Shown piece by piece: positions 22,972-34,225 of a DNA stretch of 64,000 nucleotides; within the stretch, counting starts at the first letter, position 1; each line of letters begins with the position of its first letter. The translations under genes and the position numbers were made by a program. The notes under the pieces were generated by a model, which worked only from the letters and a program-made list of their open reading frames with translations, was not told where the DNA came from and did no database searches. The DNA lies in the NCBI GenBank assembly GCA_015698045.1, contig BLAL01000169.1, positions 124,001-188,000 of the forward strand, in the 5' to 3' direction. This DNA comes from Rhizophagus clarus (Eukaryota > Glomeromycota > Glomeromycetes > Glomerales > Glomeraceae).

Positions 22972-24624
22972 CTAATTTGTATTCGAACAACTAATGAATT
23001 GAAGGATTATTATAATTAGACCTGGGCTATATTTATATATATGAGATACATTAGTAGTGAAATGTATGCTAGATTTTGCAATAGAATATATAGGCGTATA
23101 ACGAATTGATACGACTTGTATCAAATAATACAACTATTGAAAAAAAAAAAAAAAACAAATGAAATGTTAATGCTTGATTAATATAAGAAAAGAAAATAAT
23201 GTAAAAATAATTTACATACCTGAATAAGTATTATAGAAATATCTTCAATAAGAATATTAGTGATACCACCCCAAAATAAAGTTTTTCCTGCTGCACGAGA
23301 TAATTTAGCATTAAAATTGATGTCGGTATTTCGAAATTTAATTCGTAATCCCGATCCAAGCAATACTAAATGTGAAATATCCACTCCTGCTAGTATCGTG
23401 AATATTACCACAATTACTTGATTATTTTTATAATCTCTTAACCATTTTGAAAATCTTCGATACTTCTTTTCCGGCAATCCTTTAGTCGTTTCCTCATCTT
23501 TATTTCTAATTTTATTACCCCATCCCTTAACGCTTGTCCATAAATTATTCTTTCTTTTACTTTCTTCATTTTCTTCATCTTTCATGCCCGTTCTCACCAC
23601 CTCTATGTCGTTCGCTCCAATATCGTTATTTCTTACATATTCTTCTGCAAAATTTGCATGATCATTAAATTCCCTTCTTTCTTCTTCAAGTTCATGAATG
23701 TTAATTCTTACTAATTCTTTTTTAAAAATGTTAAGTTTTTCTAATTCGCGTATAAGTTCTTTTCTACTTGTAAGTTCTTTTTCGCTCGGAGATTCTTTTT
23801 CGCTCGTAGGTTCTTCGTTTGTAAGTTTTAGCATAAGTTTTTCTGATTTGTCTAATTGCTTTTTAAGTTCTTTAACTTCTCTTAATCCTTCCATAAGTTT
23901 TTTAATTTTATTATATTCTTTTACAAAATTTTTACCCATTTCTTCTGCAAATTTGTTAACTTCATTCGAACCTCCTACGTTAGTGATAACCTCTTGCAAT
24001 TCAACTTCATTCGATTCTTTGTTGTCTTTGTTAACATTAATTTTATTCAATTCTAATAAATTTTCAAGTTCATCCAAATGCTTACTAACTTTTATTAATT
24101 CTTCTGCAAAATCTTCAATTTGCATTAATTCTTTTATAGTATTGTTAATTTTTTTCAATTTTTTCACGATATCTTTTACTTCATTTTCATTCGAATCTCC
24201 TAATTTTTTTATACTTTCATTAACATCTTTTAACTCATTTGTAAGATCGATAACTTCAGTCAATTCTTCTTTAATTTTGATTAATTCTTTTTCGGTTTCT
24301 TTTAATACTTTCGTAAGTTTGTTAACTTTTTCTTTACGGTCGTCAACTTCTAATAATCCTTTGTTATCACTATCATCTTCTGTTGTGGAATTGTTGCCTT
24401 TTTCTGATATGTCATCGATTAGTTCTCTAATTTTTTCTAATAAAATTCGAAAGTCGTTTCTCATAAGTTCTTCGATTACAATTTTAAATGCAAATCCTAA
24501 ATTCACGACAAACGGAAACGTTACAAAGAAAAGACTATAAGAGAAAGAAAGAGAGAAAAAGAAGAGAGAACAAATTAGTGTCTAAAAAAGGAAACGGTTT
24601 TTTTTTACTTAATAATTTAAATTG

Positions 24625-24658
<34 letters not shown>

Positions 24659-27502
24659 CCTAAAAGTAAAAATATTTTCAACACTACTCGCATCTACAGA
24701 AGTAAAGAGGATTGACGTCACAAATTTTTCAACAGCGTTTCCACATGCGTAAATTGCAAATGATTTGCGCTAAAAAAAAAAATATTTTTTTTGTGAGCAT
24801 TTAATTTTAAAATGCTTAATAATAATTTAAAATATATATTCACCCAAAAAGAAAAGGACAATAAAAAGAAATTTAATAAAACTGTCCCAAGTAAACTAGG
24901 CCAATGTTCTTCTAACCATCTTGCTATTTTTTTACAGTTAGAGATTAAAAAAAAAAAAAAATTAATATTATAAAATCTTTTATCAAGAGAAAAAAAAAAG
25001 GTTTGAATTCTTACGTATAGTTAAATATCCATATCCATCATCCAAATATTTTGAATATTCCCCAGAACCAATAACAGTAATAAGTTTATTCTTTATTAAA
25101 GTATTTAAATCACTAGCTATTGAATCAACTGATTTTTCGCCTTTATTCTTAGCTTTTTTAATATTAATGGATAAAATGAATTGTTCGGGTGATACTGTAG
25201 TATCAATTTCATGTCTTCTATTTGTAGTTATTCGATCTGGACCAACAGGTATTGCATTAGCCAATTCTTGTGTTAAATTATCAAAGAACTCTTTTACTTT
25301 AATTTTGTCATCTTTAAAACTTTTATAGTAAGCGGTCCCTTCTGAAGTTAATCGAACCTTTCCGTCAATGCTAGATTCGCTCATCATTTTTTCAAACATA
25401 TTTGATGCGCTATTCGAACTAGCCTTTTCTTGAGCTATCGCAAAAAAAAAAAAAAGGATTTAATTTTCATGTATATAATATTCATTCAAGATAAGAAAAA
25501 ATTTATAAAGTACGTACTTGTCATAAAATACCAAACAGGTTGTTGTATGCCAAGGATAGGCTCTTGAAGATCTTTACTCTTTACAAAACCATCATCAATT
25601 AAAACATAGTACTTTGTATTAGGTTGATTAAAAGTACTATCAATTACTGTGACTTCAATGGTATAGTCATCAATATAATTTACAAATTCTTTATTATTGA
25701 TGTCTACAGAGGCACTTTGACGCATGGTACCATTACCAGAACCATCATCTTGTAAAATTGTGATGTTACGATTAGGTGATAATTCAACTTTATCATAAAA
25801 TTTAATTGTAAGAGATTTCATTTCAGATGGATCTATAATATCATTAATGTTCGGAGTTGTGCTAAAGATATGTAAATTTTCATAACCATGATCTATTATA
25901 AAAAGTTAATGTAAGTTTAAAATAAATTTATTATATAAATAAATTTTCTCGTCTGTATCACCTTACCTCGTGCACTCTCGATCTTGTACAAATCAGTCGT
26001 GATCAAACCCCAAGTTTGACCAAATTCCGGTTGAGGAATTGCAAGAGTATTATTCGGAAGAACTACGATACTACCACCCTCATTTGTTAATGCAGGATAT
26101 GGTAAATTCCAACTATAATGATTACCTTGGTCATCCAAAATATAACCATAAAGATTAAGATTACTTCCGGAACTTGGTTGTGTTGTACTAAATAAGAAAT
26201 AACCTCCATAATCCAACGCCTGAATACTGAAATCAGTAAGATCAGCTGGGTTTTGAAAATATGTAGTATTATAAACGGTTCCCGTTGAAAGAAAATCAAT
26301 TTTAATAAACGTATTTTGATTCGTTTCTGATGGAGTGTTTATAACTAGTATGCAAGTTTGACCGTATCCGACTTTAGTAAAATCACAATCAAGTAAAGTA
26401 ATATTTGATATCGGAGTTTGAGTTTGATAAATGACAAATGGTCCTTGTTTGTCTGTGCTTCCATTTTCTAAAAAAAAACCATGGATTGCCATAAATGGAG
26501 TAAAGGGAGTTGTTATTGACGACACATAATAAGGATAAATAACCGCATATCCTCCATCCATTGTTGCAACTGATTCAATTGGATAAGCTGTATAATTCAT
26601 GTAAGTTTCTGCAAGAGATTGAATTTCATCATTTTCATCTCTTAAAAAGAAATATATATATTAAAAGATATACCAAAACTAATTTTTGGACGTAAATTAA
26701 AATATAATACTTACACTTTGAATTGTTGCAAAAGTAAATAAGATTCATTTACAGGATTCATACGGAAAAATCCATTATCACGATGAACATTTAGTGTAAT
26801 AGAATCTTGCGCGGGTAACCATTCGTTAGTAATAGTATTAACGTAAGATGGACTTAATTTAGTTTTACTATAAAAGAAGCAAAATAATAATTTTTATTAT
26901 CTATGCAAATATATATGACGTGCTGGAGGGGATAATTTGGGTTAAACTTTTTTTCCAAGTCATGTGACTTCACGTCATACGATTAGATGTTATTTTATGC
27001 TTCCCCCTTTAAATGACACTCTCCCGATGTACATCTAAATAAGTTAACTTATATACCTTCGAATTACTCCATCCAAATCAATAATCATTCCCCAATCTTC
27101 ATGAGTACTATACGGATTATTTTCATCTGCAGCTTCTACATAAGTTATTAATAAAAGATTGGTTTTTATAGTATAAAATCTGAGAGGGTTAAATTGTGAA
27201 AGAAGGCAAAAATTGAAAGGTTGTATATTTAATATATCAGATGAAAGGTCAAATCCTTTAACAATTCCATTGGGATAAATAGTACGAATTGATAATCTTT
27301 CCTCTACACAAATTGAGGAAGAAGTAGTATAGTTCACACGAACTATACGAACGACTATAGTGCCATCATCATAAAAAGCTGTGTTTAACACGCGAGGTGT
27401 TGAAGGGGTTTCAGGCTGCGGCTCTTCAAATGTAAATGATGATTTTGCAGGCAATATCGCCAATAAAAGAATTGATAACATAAAAATAAAATATATCTTC
27501 AT
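22972..27502 (-). CDS. Large multi-span membrane protein with coiled coil, copy 1 (unit 2)
   Basis: Nine exons keep an open frame of 1,244 residues: 27502-27057, 26867-26715, 26640-25967, 25892-25518, 25434-25015, 24923-24844, 24769-24660, 24534-23220, 23133-22972. All introns are GT-AG and agree in phase with two paralogues. A signal peptide (1-21) leads into an ectodomain of about 680 residues. Within it, exon 4 (about 425-549) looks Ig-like (LTIKFYDKVELSPNRNITIL...YYVLIDDGFVKS). Exon 5 (about 550-689) looks like an alpha/beta SEA-type module (KVKEFFDNLTQELANAIP...SVDSIASDLNTLIKNK). Membrane spans are likely near 700-716 (exon 6), 718-742 (exon 7), 753-775, 1124-1143 (FTILAGVDISHLVLL), 1172-1191 and 1195-1212. 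A charged coiled coil of about 330 residues lies between spans 3 and 4. The architecture resembles Glomeromycotina receptor-like proteins I recall; ligand and function are unknown. The secreted partner gene is missing here. The C-terminal tail differs from the paralogues. Confidence 0.8.
24622..24650. repeat. (TA)n microsatellite in intron 7
   Basis: About 12 ta units inside the intron between exons 7 and 8 of the first intact membrane-protein gene, next to a T-run. Confidence 0.7.
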
Positions 27503-28620
27503 TTTGATTTATTACTAGAGATAAATTTTTATTTTAACAAAAAAAAAACAACTTAAAAAAAGGGAAAGGAAAGCCATTTTAAAAGATGGGATGTTGTCAC
27601 TGAAGTTTTTTAAGGATAAAAAGATATTACTTCATTATTTCTCTTTTCGTTCGTTTGTTTTTTTTATTTGTAACAATGCGTACTCCGAAATAGTCCGTGA
27701 ACAATTTAACTTTTTTTAGATCGTTCAATCGGTCTTCTTTATATATCATTCAAAAACTTCAAGTAAACAACCTTATTGAACTTAATTATTTATGTTAACC
27801 TTAATAAAAAAAAAATTTTTCTTTTTTGTTCCATTTTCCTTCTTTATACGTAGAATTTCTAAATAGATTTTATTACTCCTTCACTTCTATAATAAGGAAT
27901 CGAATATGAACGTTTTTGTAGGAAAAAATAATTTATTAGTAGCGTGATATACTGTAAGATAAATATAAATTTAATTTTATCATTACTTGTCCTCCCTGGT
28001 ACAGTATATTGATATATTTATCAAAGCTATTCTGTTTGACGCTTTTGGCATCATTATAAACACAATATCTATTGTTTTTTTTTTTTTGATAGCTTCTTTC
28101 TACATTATGAAAAAGATTTTGGCGTTATTGATGTGGTTTCATGCGACAAAAGCCTAATAAAAAAAAAACTTCAAAGTCCTTGATTACGATTAATAAAATT
28201 CTATTTACGTAGTACGATACAACAATATATTTATTATTCTAATTTCATTCACTGTATATTTTTATTATGGCGATTATGGTGAATTGGTGAATGGTGATCG
28301 ACACTAAATGAAATCAATGAATACTTTTTCCATTCACTAATAAATACCTATAAAAAAAAAAAAATTTTTTTCTTTTTTTTTTCACCTTATGCATGCAATA
28401 AAAAAACATTTTCTAATTTCGTCATTGTAAATGAAGAAGAACAATGATTCTTTTGGCAATCTCCCTAATATTAAAAAGGCTAGAAAACTCCTTTTTTTTG
28501 TTGTCTGACTAATTAATTATACTGCATGCATGGAATCAAACATTTCTAGTTTCATCATTATAATGCAGACACAACATATTTAACGATGATCCTAATTTGT
28601 ACATTTAGTTGCAGGGAGAT
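27503..28620. other. Upstream region of unit 2, secreted partner lost
   Basis: Matches the divergent intergenic regions of the other units (for example atttgtaacaatgcgtactccgaaa, and the tctaatttcgtcattgtaaatg block near 28410), but the match stops at about 28620, before where the small secreted protein gene should begin. No coding frame of that gene is found nearby. Confidence 0.55.
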
Positions 28621-29964
28621 TTATTTCATCAAAGAAATTCGGTATAAAACTTTTTGGAACACGTGACCGTAATTACAAGTCTCTGGTAAACCTGACCGGA
28701 ATTATGATCTAATAGTTTTTAACCGGTTAACCAATTTTTAAGATGCCTTAACCGGCTAACATCAATCGGTTTCTTAAAAAACTCTTTTCGCTTTCCTTTC
28801 ATTTTTCGTTTTCTATTCGCAACAGAATCCTAAGAGGTGTCGTTTTTACTTTATAATACACGTATTATGGCTAATTGAATTAACATATTTCTTCATAGGG
28901 ATAAGTCAAAACAATTATAATAAACGAGGAGTTAATGAAGAAAGAGTAAATTAAACGAAGGTTAACGTTAAAGTTTCTTTTTTACTTTAACTTCAGCCGG
29001 ATCAATACACCTTACAAAATATAGTATGTATTTATTATTGCATATCCATTTTCTTTTTCGTTTTCACGTACATTTCTTTAATACAAAAAAAAGTTTTCTC
29101 TTTTTTTTTCTTTCTTTTCAAACTGATATAAAGACTACGCTGCGCCAGGTTTATGGCGCATGCGATATGTTTCACGTGAATTCATGTGATTTTACCATTA
29201 CGTAATAACTCATGTATATACAGTATCAACATTAATAAATAAATAAGGAAGTATGGTTATGACAAGATTCTCCTCGTGGATTTCTACCACTTTTTTCGTA
29301 ATAAATGCAATAAGGTAGTAGAGTAAGTTATAAATATTCTAAGCATGATGAAGTGATGAACCGGAAAAGGTAAAAAAAAAAAATTGCTGTGATTTGTATT
29401 AATGTTGCATAATAATGGTGATTAAGATGTTTCGATAAATTCACTTTCTTTTTCAACATATAGATTGATGATGATGAGTTTTTCACGTCTAGCGCCAAAA
29501 TTAAGAATAATTGACATAGTTGTAAAAAATTTAACCGTAGTATCTGTAGACACGTAATGTATCGTAACAACGACAATTACACAATTTCGTGTGTCTAAGT
29601 TAAAGAAATAAGAATGTGGAATTTTGTGCAACATTCTTGATGAATCAGATAAAGAAATATTTGAAAACATATAAACTAAATCCTAGCCTATCTAGAATAA
29701 TTTCAAGATTTTTAACACCAGGATCATATGCTGTATCACTGAGGCTATAGATAACTGGGCGATGCATCTGCCTTTTCTCTTCACCTTTTTCATGTTGAAA
29801 TATTTTATAAAAATCCATCAAACAATTAAATATTTTTGAAAAGCTTCAAATATAGAATATTATAAAGTTGTAGCTAGTTTTTACTTACGATATACGCGTT
29901 TTTATAAATTCTATAATAATAATTTGATCACTTTAATTAAAAAGGGGTATCTGGACTTTTTGTT
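28621..29964. other. Intergenic, no gene recognised
   Basis: Contains an AACCGG-type repeat patch (28715-28775). Two overlapping minus-strand frames at 29328-29670 (for example TVKFFTTMSIILNFGARREK) have no recognised homologue and conflicting frames; they may be a relic. Confidence 0.4.
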
Positions 29965-30689
29965 AAAATCCGTTTCGCAAAACCCATTTCACTGAAGCCA
30001 TTTCACTGAAGGGATGTTTCATCGAAGGGATGTCTCATCAAAAGTCCACCTTATCGAAGGACATTTTCATTAAAACTTTATTTCCTCAAAGAACATTTTG
30101 TCGAAGCTATTTTACCGAATGGACACTTTATCAAGTTTCATTTTTGGCGAATTTTATGATTAGAAAATAGATTTCTTGAATTAGTTTAGAATTATTACTT
30201 TATGATTTTGAAGATTTGATTTTATCTTTTGTATGAATTTTAGAATTAAGTATCTACATATGATATATCGTATTCAATTACCTTCATTGTAGTAATCGAA
30301 TACATTTCTCATGAAAAATATATTCTCTAAGATAGACCTAATAGATCTATTTCCTTATTATTAATATCTCTCTTTCTAGTGATTGAAACATTTAATCTTT
30401 ATTAATAAAATCGCACAATCATAAATAAAACACCTATGAAGATATAATAAATATAAATTTTTTTTTTTTTTTGATAAGAAACAATTAATTTCTTACTAGT
30501 TTCAGTAAATTGACTATTCGATAAAATGCTTTCGATGAAACGTAACTTGGTGAAATGTAATTCAGTGAGATGGACGATTTGATGAAATGGGTTCAATGAA
30601 ATGTCCTTCGATAAAGTGGACATCCCTTCGATGAAACATCCCTTCAGTGAAATGGCTTCAGTGAAATGGGTTTCAGTGAAACGGATTTT
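29965..30689. mobile_element. Fold-back element with TTTCACTGAAG sub-repeats
   Basis: The left arm starts aaaatccgtttcgcaaaacc and continues catttcactgaagccatttc actgaagggatgtttcatcg. The right arm ending at 30689 is its reverse complement almost word for word (catcccttcgatgaaacatc, then ccttcagtgaaatggcttcagtgaaatggg). Arms of about 75 bp match closely and weaker similarity runs to about 180 bp, around a roughly 380-bp AT-rich centre. Each arm is made of short direct repeats of the type ATTTCACTGAAG. No transposase and no clear target duplication. Fold-back/MITE-like is the best description. Confidence 0.65.
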
Positions 30690-32035
30690 GATGAAATGTA
30701 TCGTACCAGTTAAAAGACAATGTTTGAGTGACTAAAGAGAGTTATTTAACAATGCAAAGTACGTATATTATTATTTTTATTAATATTGTTTAAATATTGT
30801 GAGGATATAGACATTTTTAAAAGAAATCACCGGGTTGAATTTGCTTTTTATTCTTATAGTATAATTTCAGGACTTTGGCTCAATATAATAGGTCTAGTAG
30901 GTAACTTAAGCAAAGTAGTTTAGTGGGTATACAGTAGAACCACCCAAATATTAATTTTATCAAAGATAGCTTTAATATTTGAATAATTTTTGTATGGAAA
31001 TTACTGTGTTGTACGTGGTTAATTTTCATTTTATAGCATAATTTTGATACTCTTATTAAAATGAAACAAGTGTTACCAATTATCGTCCTTAATACAATGG
31101 TAACAGAAAGGAGATTAGTTCCAGTTAAATCACAATTACACCTCTTTCAGCAGGTATTTCAGCGGTTTCTTCTTTCCACATGATAAGAACCATTGAGCAA
31201 TATATCTAACAAGCGGTTATAATTCAGGATACAACAACTTGGACAAAAATCGTCAATATAATAAGACAAGGGAAAAATATGCGAGGTATATGGCAGAAAC
31301 AAGGTATATTTTATTAAGAAAATACAGATACACTGGTAGACAAACGAAGGGTGAAGTGGAAGAAAAGGGAAGGGTTATAAACTATTCTTCTAGTTTACTC
31401 GTGTCTCTTTATACTATCAACAATTTCTTCCTCTTTATAACTGTTCTCCATCTCTTTTTTCATTAAGATCTCACATCAACAATCGAAATCGTTTCATTTG
31501 TGACAATGGGACAGTGTAACTATTAATTAATGATTTTAAGGGCGATCTGAACTAACAAAAATAGATGATGAATACTATTGTACTAATTATCTACCGATTG
31601 TTGCAATTAAAATACACAATATTATTAAAATACAAATAAAAAAAATAAATATATTAAATAAAAATATAAATAACAAAATATAATTATAAATAAAAAAAAT
31701 TATCTAATAAAATATTCATAGCCACTATGTGACTATGTTATTCATCACTGTATCGACATTGTTTGGCGAAATCAACTACCCCAGTAACACCATTATGAAA
31801 GATTACATGTACATTTGTATCACACTTATGACTAAAAAAGTCAAATTTTTTTTTTAAAGGATTACATAAATTCTGGCCAGAATTAAGATAATAAATTTTA
31901 TCTAAAATAACGTAAGAAGACAAGATTGTCCACTCAATAAAAAAAATAGTAAATTGTTAATTTAATTATTTTTTCTTAAAAAAATATAGTAGCTTTATTG
32001 GTAAAATATTTCATATATAAAATAATATACAAAAA
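30690..32035. other. Intergenic, no gene recognised
   Basis: AT-rich, with A-rich low-complexity sequence from 31600 on. Short frames at 31239-31466 (plus) and 31738-31923 (minus) have no recognised features. Confidence 0.5.
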
Positions 32036-32585
32036 ATTATAAAAATAAAATGGATAAAATTGTCCAAATAAATCATAAAAAAAATAGTACATATCAAAAA
32101 GTAAAAATAGAATCAATCAGGGCAGGAAGTAATCACATCCTAAAGATCAAGAAAGTGAAAATAAGAATAAAATTACATAAAAATCAAGAATAATAATATT
32201 AAATAAAAATCACATTCCAAAGATCTAGAACACAAAAATCAAAAAGTGATTATATTCCAAAGATCTAAAACATGATAGTGCAAGTGGACAAAATTGTACA
32301 TTAGAAAAAAAAAATGGACAAAATTTCCACATAAATCTAAAAAAAAAAATAGTACAAACCAAAAAATAGAATCGACCAAGGAGTAATCATGTCCTAAAGA
32401 TCAAGAATGTGAAAATTAAAAAACAATCATGTTCCAAAGACCTAAAACATGAATCAAGAATAATTATATCAGAGAAATCACATTCCAAAAATATAAAACG
32501 TGAAATCAAAGAGTAGTTATATTCCAAAGATCTAAACCATGATAATGTAAGTGGACTAAATTGTCCATTAGAAAAATTAAATCAA
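32036..32585. repeat. Two-copy tandem repeat of about 270 bp with inner CATTCCAAAGATCTAAAACATGA units
   Basis: The sequence from about 32045 (aaatggataaaattgtcc, then aaaaaaatagtacatatcaaaaag, then gaagtaatcacatcctaaag) recurs from about 32312 with small changes. Within each copy, variants of ttccaaagatctaaaacatg recur two or three times. Low-complexity, no coding potential. Confidence 0.55.
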
Positions 32586-33552
32586 TTTATTAACAAGAAA
32601 TAAAAAAAAAGAAGAATTAAGAACAACATCAAAAAACAAATCACATCCCTGTTTCTAAAAAAGAGAAAAGAAACATTAATATTGTTCCCAAATCAAAGAC
32701 GAAACCACAAAAATAAAATATAAAGACCCACACTTTGCATTTTAAAGTCCAAATCAAAGCACAAAACCGTTCCTAAAAAAGGGAAGAAAGGAACGTTAGT
32801 AACGTTCCTAAATTATAAACATGCCAAAAATAACAATATTTCAACATTCAGGTCAAAGTCCAAAGCCATTCTTAAAAAATAAGCTAAATAAAAAAAATGG
32901 TAAATAAAATAACCCGCGTAAATCGTAATCATAAATGACCTCACGATAAACAATTTAACGGTAACACAGCAAATCACTTAAATCACGCGACTGTAACTTT
33001 CATGATGGTTGCACCTGGATTAGTTAAAATTGTATGACGATCAATTCAACTGAGGCACATTTGACTGGTCCGCTGATCATTTGCAGATTTATTTCCCAAC
33101 CATTTTACCAAAAAAAAATTAAGGTTTACTTGTTCATTTGTAACTTTTTTTATAATCAAATTCCTAGATCATAATTTGTTCTTTAAAATAACGTTAATAG
33201 ATAACAAATATTTTTCTTAAGTTTATGTAACTTGTTAGCAATATCACTGGTTCTTGGGATAATAAATAATTTTATTTAAAAAATAAGGTATGATAAAAAT
33301 TATTTCGATGTTACAATAATGCCTAAATTTACGTTAAAATATGTTAATTTTCATATAATTTCAGGAAAAGTACAATTCGATTTGGAGAACAACTTTGCTT
33401 ATACTATAAAAGATGAGTTAATAAATAGAAAAAATAGTTTACATAGGAATGCATTTGCATAGTAGTTGTTCCAATTTATAGATGACGAGAGACTTTTTTC
33501 CGGGCATTATACATAATAAAAGACATTTCATAAAGAGTTGTTCATACATAAA
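32586..33552. other. Intergenic, degenerate repeats
   Basis: Inverse words such as aacgttcctaaaa and ggaacgttagtaacgttcc (32765-32815), with a weaker match near 32650-32690, suggest relic repeats. No gene recognised. It includes the 3' flank of the secreted Cys/Pro-rich gene. Confidence 0.4.
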
Positions 33553-34225
33553 TCACGAATTACAAATATTATTACATGCTGGATCTGTAGCACCTGCAGC
33601 CACCGCTTCAGTTGCTAAAAAGGCTACTAACGCACAAATAGCTTCAGTTCCACCTAAAGTTTCTAATGCAAATGGAGCTGCTGACGCAACACAAGCTGTA
33701 ACAATATCATCAACTGATACGCCGGACATAGCTTGTACAACTGCGTCATTGCCAAGAAAAACACAGGCATCCTGAATATAATTTTGCATTACAGGATTAC
33801 CACAAACTGTTGGAGGAGGACTTGGTGGTGGAGTTGGTGGTGGGGCTGTTGGCGGATTTGTTGCATTTGCTGGTGGACTTGGTGGTGGTTCTGCTGGACA
33901 ATCTAAATTTCCGCACTGTGCGCAGGAAAAACGAAGGCCATAATCACATGTTGTACATTCTCCACCGGCAGGATTACATTCATAAACATGAGTATTATCA
34001 CATCCTGAAATGGAAACAAATATTAATGATACTATAAGAAAACAATCATGATATATAAAAATGACCCACACCAAGACCACCACCACAGTATGTGCCCTGG
34101 GGATTGCTCGCGGGACATACACATGTTGTTTGATAGTCACATGTGGCACTAACTGTGGTGCAAGCAGGAGAAACAGTGGAAACAAAAAATAATAGCAACA
34201 ATAAAATAAGATGTTTATAATCCAT
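33553..34225 (-). CDS. Secreted cysteine-rich protein with Pro-rich linker
   Basis: Two exons (34225-34072 and 34004-33553) joined by a 67-nt GT-AG intron (phase 1) give 201 residues. I chose the ATG at 34225 because it yields a clean signal peptide, MDYKHLILLLLLFFVSTVSPA; the long upstream frame reads through the intron instead. The mature N-terminal part, to about residue 80, has about 14 Cys in closely spaced pairs (CVCPAS, YCGGGLGC, CTTCDYGLRFSCAQCGNLDC), an EGF/knottin-like spacing. A Pro/Thr-rich linker follows (PPSPPANATNPPTAPPPTPP). The C-terminal domain (from about TVCGNP) is Ala/Val-rich with six Cys, ending NNICNS. No known family recognised. A cell-wall or apoplastic role is plausible only from its architecture. 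Confidence 0.8.

Noticed and set aside
23698-24540. Long Ser/Phe/Leu-rich plus-strand frame
   Set aside because: It is the exact antisense of the Lys/Glu/Leu coiled-coil exon of the first membrane protein; the same shadow appears opposite copies 2 and 3.
30402-30623. Minus-strand frame with FTE/FHQ repeats
   Set aside because: Translation of the TTTCACTGAAG sub-repeats of the fold-back element.
33482-34037. Plus-strand frames opposite the secreted Cys/Pro-rich gene
   Set aside because: Antisense of a gene with signal peptide, intron and patterned Cys; the plus frames have no features.
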